DNA of 64,000 nt from Hemileia vastatrix (Eukaryota > Basidiomycota > Pucciniomycetes > Pucciniales > Zaghouaniaceae), in contig JASXTE010000011.1 in the NCBI GenBank assembly GCA_030280995.1, positions 23,677,317-23,741,316 on the forward strand, given 5' to 3'. The position numbers were made by a program, and so were the translations under genes. The stretch's first letter is position 1. Each line of letters begins with the position of its first letter. The notes below the pieces were generated by a model, which saw nothing but the letters and a program-made list of their open reading frames with translations, ran no database searches and was not told the DNA's origin. This document shows, piece by piece, positions 42,172 through 52,583 of the stretch.

Positions 42172-45100
42172 ATGGCACCTGTTCAATGCACTCCTCCTAT
42201 GGGCGCTACTACTAGAGCTCGTGCCAGAGGCAGGCCAACAGCCACATGGCCTGTTTCCCGCACTAACTCCTTAGAACCTCTCAACCTTAGGGAGCGACAA
42301 AATTCAGTCCAATCTGTAGAAGACATCCCACAAGATTTGGATGATTCTAGTGATGATGAAGATGGAGAGGATACAATGCACGAGGCACCATCCACCCCTG
42401 CTACTCACCCTTCTGGTCAACCTTTGGAACCTGGACCATCTAATTCATTGGAAGATTTCATGAGACTTTTCATGAAGACCTTTTCAAATACAACTTCTTC
42501 AGAAGGATTTAATTTCAAAACTCCTTCTATTAAATCTCCTGATTAATTCAATAGAGAACATCCAGACAGATTGTGGCCCTTCTTGCACACCTGCAAGCTC
42601 CTGTTCCATAATGACCCTCGAACATTCAATAAAGACTGATAAAGGTTGTTTACGCTTCTTCATTCCTAGAGGGAAAAGCAGCATGATGGTTCAAACCTTA
42701 TCTTTTCATGATCTCTTCGACAGAAACCCACTTACTTATTAATAACTGGGAAAAGTTTGAAGACCAACTCTTCATGTTGTTTGGTTACCCTAATGAAACT
42801 GACAACGCAGAAATTGAACTTGATTTTCTTTGCATGGGTGATAATGGGAAAGCCTCTGAATATATCTCGAACTTCAGAGGGCTTCAAACTCGAGTAGGTT
42901 GGAATGATGCTTCCCTTAAGTATCATTTCAAAAAAGAACTTCCTTCGAGGATTCTGGATCAGTTAAATCTTCACGGTCAGAAGATGACTACTTTAACAGA
43001 TTTAATGGATCAAACCCTCAAACTCGACGGCGTTTACCAAGGACAACTGCAACATCGTTGATACGCCAACAAATCTCAAGGCCTAAATTTTAAGTCGGGA
43101 CCTTCTTCTCACCCACGAACAACTCAATCCTCCTCAACTCAATCCAAACCCAACAAGATAAAGGACACACCTCGACCGAAAAGCTTGACCCCAGGTAATA
43201 TCAGCAAAGTACTGGATCCTTAAGGGGAACTTAAAGAAGCTGAGAGGAAGAGGCGAGCAGATAATGGGTTATGTATGTATTGTGGGGGTAAGCACAAGCT
43301 GGAAGATTGTGTAAAATTGAAGGAAAGAAAAGGTACTAGTTTGAAATCAAAAAACTAGTAGATAGTTTACTTGTTTTCAAAGCAAACTATCTTATCTCTC
43401 CCAGCACACAGAACCTCCATGTCTTAAAGACTGAAGTTGCCTTAAATCGCTTGAGATTCATTCTTTTTAAGGAGGATATACCCTTCAGTTGTCTTATAGA
43501 CTCTGGAGCTTCAATTTCTTGTGTCAGTTTATCTTTTGCCAAGAAGTTACAGCTGACATTTACAGATATCGATAAAACTCCAATTTATTTGGTTGAATCA
43601 GAGGAACCCAAATATTGGGCCAGTAAGAAAGTTTTATGGGTTTTCAACTCTCTGAATTTTCCCCCATTCGAGTGGGAATTATCAGTCTTGGACGCCCCAA
43701 GGATGGACGATACCATTCTTGGCCATGACTTTTTAACGCATTGGAATCCCAAAATTGATTGGACACGGGGATTGATCACCCCACGCACTAAGTATATTTC
43801 TGATTCTTCAATGCATGTCAATAGGGAATTAAACAACCCGCCTGACAATGTCCTGCTAGAGGACAAATCTCTGCCAGATGACTTGCAAGCATCTGATCTT
43901 TCTTTAAATGAGCAATTGGCTAACCCTTCTAGCTCTATGACTTCACTCAAAGAGGATTTAAATTGCCTCAAAGTAATCAAATTATGCTCTCTCAATTCTG
44001 GTCTTCCCTCAACAGATTCTCTCGAAGATGATGAGGACGACCAAATCAACATTGAAGCCATTAAATTGAATCTACCAGAAATCTATCATGATTTCCTCAA
44101 TGTTTTTCCAATCCGCAAGGCCAATAAGTTACCACCTCATCGACCCTACAACCATCAGATAGAGTTAATAGGTCCAGTACCTCCGGCAGGTCCTGTCTAT
44201 TCCTTGTCGAAGGACAAATCTCAAGTTCATTGAGACTACATTGCAGAGAATGTAGCCAAAGGCTTCATCAGAGCCAGTAAATCTCCAACCGGCTCCCCTG
44301 TCCTCTTTGTTAAAAAAAAGGATGGTAGTCTTAGGTTGTGTGTTGACTATAGAAAACTCAACACAGTCACTAAGAAGAATGCATATCCTGTTCCTCCTAT
44401 GTCACTGCTTCTTACCCTTATTAATGGTGCTAATTTCTTTTCTAAAATTGATCTTAGAGGCGCTTACAATCTTATTCGCATTGTGGAAGGTCATGAACCA
44501 CTGACTTCAATGCGCACTAGATTTGGTAGTTTTGAATATTTAGTTATGTCTTTTGGATTGTGTAACGCACCATCTACTTTTCAAACTTTTGTCAATGACA
44601 TCTTTCAAGATGTTGTCGAGCAATTTGTTGTCGTCTACTTAGATGATATTTTAATTTTCTCGAAGACACTAGATGAACACATTCATCATGTTCGACAGGT
44701 TCTAAATCGACTTCAAGATCACGGTCTCTACACCAAGCATAATAAATGCGAATTCCATCTTAAATCTATTGATTTTTTGGGTTTTACATTATCTACTGAT
44801 GGTTTAGTTATGGATGACAAAAAAATTCAAAAGGTCCTGGAATGGCCTGAGCCCAAATCCGTTAAATCACTCCAGGGATTTTTGGGTTTTTCAAATTTCT
44901 ATAGAAGATTTATTAAAGATTACTCTAAAACTATTTCCAATCTTACTTCTCTTCTTAGAAAAGATAATCCTTTTGTTGTTACTTCTACAGCATTAAAGGA
45001 ATTCGAAGCATTGAAGACGGCGTTCACCACAGCTCCAATTCTTTGACATTTGATCCTACTGCTTCGACAATAGTCAAGACGAATGCGAGCGATTATGCTA

Positions 45101-46989
45101 TTGCAGGCGTCATTTCTTAATTGAATCCGGAAACAAAACTGTTTCATCCTGTTGCTTTTGAGTCACGCAAACTCATTGCAGCAGAATTATATTATGAAAT
45201 TCATGACAAAGAGCTTTTAGCTATTATTCATTGTCTTAAAAAATGGTGCTCTTTTCTTCTCAACTTAGATAGTCCTTTTCAAATTTTAACAGACCATAAT
45301 GCTTCAAAATACTTTATGTCTTCCAAAGTGTTAACCAGGCATCAAGCCAGGTGGGCTGAATTTCTGTCTGAATGTCCTTTTTCTATTTCCTATTGCCCAG
45401 GTAAGAACTGCAGTGTCACAGATATCTTGTCTCGTCGGGACAACGTTTGCCCACAGCGGGGGGACGCATTTGCTGACAAAATCCCAGCAAATGTGAAATC
45501 AATGTTAACAACTCATCAACTTAATTTGATGACAATTCCATCATTTCAAAATCAACTATCCAACATCCTCAAAGCTCAGTCGAAGGACTATTATTGTTTA
45601 GGGTTAAAAGACAAAATACTCTCAAAGCAAGGGGCCAAAAGATTTAGTATTGAATCAGGTCTATTAGTCTTCAATGGTAGAGTAGTCATACCTGACAACA
45701 ATGAGATAAAATTATGGATTTTCAATAGTTGACATGATTATCCATTAGCTGGTCATTTTGGGGTTGATAAAACCTACAAGTTAATAGCAAGGGATTTCTT
45801 CTGGCCAGGTATGACCAGGGAAATCAAGGCCTATATAAAAGCTTGTTACGAATGTAATAGGAATAAGGCTCCCCGTCACCGGAAGTATGGGTTGCTTTGA
45901 CCACTTCCTATTCTCTCTAAACCTTGGGAATCTTTATCGATGGATTTTATTTCTCAACTTCCTCTTTCTAATAATTTTGATGCTATATTAGTAATAGTAG
46001 ATAGATTTTCAAAAATGTCTATTTTCATTAAAACCACTACTACTGCTACTGCAGAAGATTTGTCAAAATTGTTTCTAAAACATGTATTTTCCAAACACGG
46101 CTTACCTAATGATATTATTTCAGATAAAGGCTCATTGTTTGTATCCACATTCTGGACCCAACTGTGTCGACAACTCAATATCACAAGGAACCTCTCCACG
46201 GCCTATCATCTTGAAACCGATGGGCAAACGGAAAGGGTCAATCAAATCCTCAAACAATACCTTTGAATGTATGTCAGTTACCAACAAGACAATTGGACCA
46301 CATGGTTACCATTGGCCAAATTTTCTTATAATAACTCGACTCATTCTTCGACACAACAATCTCCTTTTGAAACTGTTTATGGAAGACATCCTCAATTCAA
46401 TTCAATCCATGTAGGAAATAATCATCCTGCCGAACATTATCTTTGAATCATATCACGACTCCAAGAGGAACTTAAATCAAATTTGGAATTAGCTGTTTGA
46501 AGGTACAAGGAACAGGCCGACAAACATCGACAAACTTCTCCTTCTTTTAAACCAGGTAACAAGGTATGTCTCCATGCACGGAACATTCGAACGACTTGAC
46601 CATCAAACAAACTGTCTGAAAAACGCTTGGGGCCATTTGAAATCGACTCTGAAGTCTCTAAAACTGCATTTCAACTCAAGCTACCTCCTAAATGGCAGGC
46701 TATTCACCCTGTTTTTCACGTATCTCTCCTGGAACTGGCTCGAGAAACATACCCAGGCAAGAACCAACCTCCTCTGGAACCGGTCGAAGTAAAAGACCAT
46801 CTAGAGTGGGAATTCAGTTGTATCCTTGATTCAAGAATGCACAAGGGGAAACTTCAATACCTCGTGGAATGGGAAGGCTTCCTCGATTACTCAGACAAAA
46901 CATCCTGGGAACCAGCCATCAATGTTTCTAACACCCCTGAACTCCTAAAATTTTTTCATCTTAAATATCCTTTAAAACCAAAACCTTAA
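42172..46989 (+). pseudogene. Gag-Pol of element C with chromodomain (many stops)
   Basis: ATG at 42172. Gag occupies 42172-43350 with a frameshift near 42560-42700 and a knuckle C-x2-C-x3-H-x4-C (CMYCGGKHKLEDC, about 43273). Protease IDSGASISC is at 43495; reverse transcriptase [10 protein letters not shown] (44331) and [10 protein letters not shown] (44637); RNase H reads TNASDYA (45080), so the first catalytic Asp is Asn; integrase zinc site AGHFGVDKTYK...CYECNRNKAPRH (45750-45880), SMDFISQLP (45935), ISDKGSLF (46118) and TDGQTERVNQ (46217) follow. The chromodomain is at 46800-46970 (YLVEWEGFLDYSDKTSWEP). Stops at 43060, 44232, 45044, 45731, 45897, 46264, 46444, 46498 and 46599 all read TTGA; others are TAA. 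The order and the chromodomain place it with fungal chromoviruses. Confidence 0.92.
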
Positions 46990-47702
46990 AACTCTCCTTT
47001 ACTTTTTTCTTTCTCCTTTTCTTCTTTTTTCTTTTTCTCTTTTTTTTTCCCCCTTTTAAAAATCTAAAACATCCTTACCTCTAAAAAATTATTTTAATTT
47101 TGTTTTCTTCCTTATTCTTTTTCTTTTCAAAATGTTTTCAATTTTCTTTAAAATATATATATATATATATATATATAATAAATAAAATTAAAATTAAAAT
47201 AAAATAAAAATAAAAAAAAAATTAAAAAATTAAAAAAAAATTAAAATAAAATCAAAAAAAAATTAAAATAAAATAAAATAAAAACAAATAAAATTAAAAT
47301 CTTTTTTTTTTAAAAAAAAAATTACTTCATTCTCTTTTCCCTTCTCAATTTTCAATATACATTCTTTATTTAAAATTTTCTCTTTCTCAAACTATCAAAA
47401 TTCTTCACAAACATTACACGACCATCTTTCTCGAACTTCACTTTAACTTCTAAATCACTTTTTAAAATTTTTTGAAAAAATTACTTCTTTCTTTCAAAAT
47501 CCTCTTAAAATTTTTTATTTCTTCTATTTCTTTTCTTTCTTTTCTTTTTTCAAATAACTAAAATCCCTCAAATCTTCAATTAAAAAAACATTTTTTTTCT
47601 TCTTTTCATTAAATTTTCTTTACAAAAAATTTTTCAATCAACTTTTTTTTTCTTTTCTTCTTCTTTCTTCTCTCATTCAAATCTTATAAATATATTAAAA
47701 TT
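46990..47702. other. CT-rich and AT-rich spacer of element C
   Basis: No gene. Strong pyrimidine runs on the + strand (CTTTCTCC, TTCTTTT repeats), a (TA)n microsatellite near 47155-47177 and AAAATTAAAATA repeats. It separates the convergent ends of gag-pol and the antisense gene and could hold both 3' untranslated regions. Confidence 0.6.
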
Positions 47703-48758
47703 CTAAATAAAATAAAAAAATAAAATAACTAAATACAAATTGGTTCTACATTCCTTTTTTCTTCTTTTCTCTTTTATCTTCTCCAATATTTCCCTTATCT
47801 CCTTTCTACATTTTTCAAAATTCTCTCCCTCTCCTACCCGAATCAATTCCCTAAGTTCCAGTAGCTCCTCGGCTACGTCGAAGGAAGCGGCATCAACAAT
47901 TTTATCGATCTTGCCGCTCAAGTCTTCAATAAATTTTGCTTGTCGAATCTGACGAGGCTTCGTCGACCATACTTGATCAAGGGTTTCTTTGTTTTCCTCC
48001 CTCAAGGTAACAGTCAGTAACCTATCCTGCACCGACACTGCCACTTCCACGGCAGTGGGTTCCACAAGGGTTGCTTCCACATTTGAAGCTCCCATCGTAG
48101 GGACTTCAATGATGACGTCTGAATTCTAAAACAGGATCATCAGTAATTAAATTTATGAATTATAAAAAAAAAGTGAACTTACTTCGAAGATTGGATCAAC
48201 CTCCAAAAATAATTTAGGAGTGACCTTCTCTGCCACCTCCCTTTCCTCTTTGTCATCTTCGATTACCACCCGTTGTTTTTTTGGGGTTTTCCTCGAGATG
48301 GGAATTTCTTCTTCCTCCTCGACCAATTCGTCAACTTCCTCTTCGACGACCCGCCTCTTGTTCGCAGCCCTAGTCACCCAGGTGTTCACATCATCCTCAA
48401 CATCCTCCTCATTTTCCCTCACTGATTGATTGTCCCCAATGGACATATCCCAAATGTCCTCAACTACTTCCTTCGTTTTGGGGATCACCCAATACTTAGT
48501 CTTAGCAAACCAACTCTCAATGTTGGCATTCTTTGCTAAGGCATCACATGCCACCCTTCTCCATAGGCAAAACTTGCACTTCTGGCGAGGCCCTTGTGTC
48601 TCCCTGCTCTCCACGCAAAAATACTCTATTTACTCGCAGGCCGTGCAAGTCTTCGAAAATTGTCGTGTAATAACACCCCCATCCGCTTTAGGGTGTGGAG
48701 GCGTGGGAGAAGTGTAGGGAAATCCGTCATAGTGAGTTAAAAATAATAATAATAATAA
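47703..48758 (-). pseudogene. Antisense gene of element C, double C-x2-C-x6-C acidic protein
   Basis: It reads opposite to gag-pol. The frame is open from 48758 to 48633 (HYDGFPYTSPTPPHP...KTCTACE), has a TAA at 48632-48630, and continues to 48183. A 57-nt intron (48182-48126; GTAAGT donor, CTGTTTTAG acceptor) leads in phase 0 into exon 2, 48125-47703. The Cys pattern is C-x2-C-x6-C, 12 residues, C-x2-C-x6-C (the stop falls in the first x6), followed by a very acidic Glu-rich stretch, basic patches (KTPKKQRVV) and a helical C-terminus (VAEELLELRELI...IREILEKIKEKRRKK). The true start is unknown; there may be an upstream exon. The pattern equals that of antisense gene a in B1. A zinc-binding nuclear protein is the likeliest type; the role is unknown. 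Confidence 0.7.
48126..48182 (-). other. Predicted 57-nt intron of the element C antisense gene
   Basis: On the - strand GTAAGTTCAC opens it and GTTTTAG closes it, with TTACTGATG as a possible branch region. The exons on both sides are in the same frame after removal. Confidence 0.7.
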
Positions 48759-48837
48759 TTAAATAAAGAGGAAGGAAAATTAGTGTGGGAAATATGTCTT
48801 ACGCTCAACAGAGCTTGCGTTCTTATACCCAGGCATC

Positions 48838-49642
48838 TGTCACGCGCCACGTGACACTTGAGGCAAAAGAAGCTCATTAAATCAATAAAAGGGGGCTAAA
48901 ATCCATACTCGAAGCGCAGAAAGCAATTTTCCATAGCAACTGCGACTTTCCTTTGTGTACTCGCTATTCAACCGCGCTAGTCTAAACTCTAAATCTAAAT
49001 TAGTAAATTTCTCAATAGTTTGTCTTAGTCTTTTTCTCAATAAGCAACGCAAAGTGCAATATTCAATGTAATAGTACACTAAAAGGTTTATTAAATGTCT
49101 GTGAGTTATTAAAAGGGGTAGTGAGCACGGACGAAATGGTTAGTGAAGGATTAAGGGGTTAATGGATGTTAGTGAGGAGGGTCCAGGTGTAACGGATATA
49201 TTTTAAATGGTTTGTGGTGTGCAGAATAGTGGATGGGTATGAGGTCAATGCGAGGAGGAGTAAAGGATATAAAAAGGGTTGGTTTTTTTGGTTCAATGTT
49301 CCTTAGAATTAAATTACAAAACGTATATATAGTTAATAGTGGTAAAACTCTAAAGTGAAATCATTATTATTATATATTTCTTTATTTTCTCAATAATAAT
49401 TTTTAAATCCTAAATCCTTGAATGTTGAGTTTCCAACCCTTCGTGAGATCTTGAGAATTTTAATATTATCTTTCAATTATATTAGAATCCTTCTCGAACA
49501 TAACTCGAAGTAGTAGTTCTTCCTTCGAGTCATATTGGAATCACTTCATCAAACCATCCCTCTGTGCTTCAAAGAAGTATCTAAACCTTTCATCTCACTT
49601 GCAGGAACATCCTCGACCTTGTGCGTAGGTTGTCCGGTGACA
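48838..49642 (+). repeat. 3' LTR of element C
   Basis: 805 bp, starts TGTCACGCGCC, ends GGTGACA. Unlike A1 and B1, the bases directly before it (TATACCCAGGCATC) do not form a clear purine tract. Confidence 0.9.
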
Positions 49643-49647
49643 ATATT
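49643..49647. repeat. Target-site duplication of element C, right copy (ATATT)
   Basis: Matches 41284-41288. The satellite continues directly (ATATTATTGAAAAA). Confidence 0.9.
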
Positions 49648-51398
49648 ATTGAAAAAATGTATAAAAATATTAAAATAATTTATTTTCAAAATTATTAATT
49701 GATATCCAAAAGCAATATGAGGGATAAAAAATTAATTTAAAGGGATCAAATATGAAAAACAAACTCCAAGTATTATTCCTAATATCAAAGGCCAGTAGAG
49801 ATGTTGAAGCAAATGAGAGCCATCAGGGATAAATTGTACTAAATTTACTTTTTTTTAAAGATAAAAAATTGTCTACCTGTGGTTTGGATGAACTCTAGGT
49901 AGATAATTCAGCTATATCAAACTACATCTAGTGAAGTCTCTTATCAAATAATTTTTTTCATTGCCATAGAGAGAATTGATCCCATCTGACTGCACCTGAC
50001 CAAAAGTGTCCAGCACAAGTTCAGTCAAACTTGTTCTGGACACTTTTATGATGGAGAGTAGCTAGGGTGCAGGTCTTCTTCAGTGCAACTGTTATTTTTT
50101 TAAAACATGTCAACTGGTATTTGATCTTTCTGTGTTTATTATCTGATTAATTTTTTGTCATTAGAATATTATTAATTTTATTAGTATAGAAAAAACTTGT
50201 GCGCCAAATGCATGCCATTTTATATTACACCTTTTATAATATTATTAAAAAATGTTAAAAAAATATGAAAATGATTTTTTTTCCAAAATTATAAATTAAT
50301 ATCCAAATGTAACATGAGTGATAATAAAGTAAAGTAAAAGAGATCAAATATGAAAAAGAAAAATTCAAGAAAAATTCCTGCCTTCAAGAGCCAGTAGAGG
50401 TGTTGAAAAAATGGGTGCCATCAGGGCTAAATTTGATAAAATTTAATTTTTTTTAAAGATAAAAAATTTTCCCCTGAGGTTTGGAAAAACTCAAGGTGGA
50501 TAATTCAGCCATACCAAACTACTTCTAATGTAATTATTTAGCATTTTTTTAAATTTAATTTTCACAGAGAGAATTGATTCCATCTGACTGTACCTGAACA
50601 AAAGTGTCCAGCACAAGTTTGGTTGAACTTGTGCTGGACACTCTTATGATGGAGAGTAGCTAGGGTGGAAGTGTTTCTCAGTACATCAGTTTTTTGTTTT
50701 TCACATTTCTATTGGGTTTTTAACTTTTTTTTATCTTTCATATTTATCTTATAATTAATTTTTTGTCACCATATATATTATTAATGTTTCTAGTATAGCA
50801 AAAACCTGCATGCCAAATGCAAAATTAGTGATGTTACACCTTTAATAATATTATTATATAAAGTTAAAAAAATATGAATATGTTTAGTTTTTAAAAAAAT
50901 AAATTGATATTTAAAATTAAAAAGAGTAATAGAAAAGTAAAATGAAAATAAATGGGATCAAATACGAAATAAAAAATACAAGTAAAATTTTTACTATCAA
51001 GATCCAGAAGTGGTGTTGGGACAGTTGGGGACCCCTAGGTCAAGACTTGGTCTAAACTTACTTTTATGTATAGCTAACAAATTTTGACCTGAGGTTTGGA
51101 CAGACTTCCAGGGGACAATTTTACAATATTAAACATTCTTTACTTCAATAATTGAGTGAAATATCATTTTCATTGCCATAGAGAGAATTTATCTCATATG
51201 ACTTCATGCAACCAAAAGTTTTCAGCACAAGTTTGGCCGAAATTGTGCTACACACTTTTATAATTGAAAGTAGGCATACAGCAAATCTTCTTAAACTCAA
51301 AAGGGATTTCTTATAAATATTTCCACTGGAATTTGATCTTTCTGTGTCATTTAAATTTACCATTTGATTAATTTTTGTCATCATTATATTATTAATGT
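49648..51398. repeat. Tandem satellite with palindromes, block 2 (three units)
   Basis: Palindromes start at 50005, 50603 and 51217 (period 598-614). The third is degraded (TTTTCAGCACAAG...AATTGTGCTACACA). Same unit order as block 1. Block 2 ends at the LTR of B3. Confidence 0.85.
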
Positions 51399-52492
51399 TT
51401 TGGTCTTCCAACATTGGCAGGGGCCTTTGTTGTGTGATTTGGCGCTGTTTGTGCATGTCTTAATTGACATCTGTTAAGGAATTGGGTATTTTTCTGGTTT
51501 CATTCAGTGGATATTGAGTCTGCGGGTATGTGGATACTATCATTCGATAGCCCTGGTTTTTCTCTATATTTTATGTCTTTTAGACATTTTTCATATTCTG
51601 AGTTTTAAGGGGTCATATCCTCATTTTTCATTTATAAAAGATTGCTGTTTAATTTTGTTTTTTGAGTTTTACGGGCTAACCTTAAGTCTTAGGGTTAAGT
51701 GCTTAGTACCGTTGGATAGAGCTAATTTTTCTCTATATTTCATGTCTCAAAGTTGTTATAGTGAAATTCTGTGTTTTAAAGGTTTTAGTAGTTTTAGCTA
51801 ATTTTTCTAAGTACATTAGTGGTTTTTATTGGTTTTCTGGCTTCAGGGAGGCCGGGCCGCTTAAGGCGGCATCTCCGACGTCGGGCGGCCCATCCGCCTT
51901 TGTTTTAGGAGGTTGGGAAGCGCTTCAGGAGGGGTTTTTATGCAATTTGGCAGGTACAGGCACCAGATTGGTGGGTGCGCATGGGCTCTTAGTTAGTGGT
52001 CTGTGTGTACATAGTGAATAAGACAGTTTGGGGCAACCTTAATCATCATACAACCATCCGGAGGTTGATCTCATTTTTCCTCACTCAGTTTTCACTGTTT
52101 TCTGGCCACAATTGGCTGTGTTTGTTGCAAGTGAGTTCTTCATTTAACTTAACTTTGGCAACTAGTTTCTCTGTTATAGTCTTGCAAGCTATAGCAAGTA
52201 TTATTGCTGTCTCTGGTGTGGATTTGCAGCCTACATCAAGTATCTTTGCTGTCTCTGGTGTGGACTTTGTTCTACATTTCAGTTCTTTGGTCTGGTAGTC
52301 TATCTGGAGACTACTTTCTTGGCTCATCAAGCAGTCAAGTGTGTTGAAAAGGAGCTTTAGCAAAACAGGAACCAACTTACTTTAGCAAGTAAATCTCACT
52401 CTATTTTTCTAAAGGGACAGGAATTTTTCTCTCTGGTTTTTCTCCAACTCCCTTGGTCAAGGCCTATAGCTAGCACTATAGGATTTTCTACA
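51399..52492 (+). repeat. 5' LTR of B3
   Basis: About 1094 bp, ending TTTTCTACA, with TATAAAAG at 51633-51640. It is the uninterrupted reference for the B1 and B2 LTRs. The second base of the LTR is T where the other copies have G. Confidence 0.88.
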
Positions 52493-52496
52493 TTTC

Positions 52497-52513
52497 TGGT
52501 GCCCAACGTGGGG
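52497..52513 (+). other. Primer-binding site of B3
   Basis: TGGTGCCCAACGTGGGG, four bases after the LTR; complementary to a tRNA-Lys-type 3' end except for one base. Confidence 0.75.
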
Positions 52514-52583
52514 TAGAACTTGCTAGTTCTTTGGAATCTCTGTTTTCTTTGGTTGGCTCTTTTTGGTGTTTTGGTCAGTAGGA

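Larger units (their letters stand above)
41289..49642 (+). mobile_element. Ty3-type chromodomain retrotransposon C with an antisense gene
   Basis: 8354 bp, LTRs starting TGTCA(T/C)GCGCCACGTGACAC and ending GGTGACA, TSD ATATT, inserted in the satellite. It has gag, protease, reverse transcriptase, RNase H, integrase and chromodomain on the + strand (all broken), then a CT-rich spacer, then an antisense gene before the 3' LTR. The LTRs differ at many CpG sites. Confidence 0.95.

Noticed and set aside
48220..48717. + strand Ser-rich frames over the element C antisense gene
   Set aside because: Complement of a Glu-rich coding strand; the - strand has the introns and the cysteine domain.
52085..52375. 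- strand frame in the B LTR, also at 12866-13096
   Set aside because: Similar in two LTR copies but of different length and start; conserved LTR sequence explains it.
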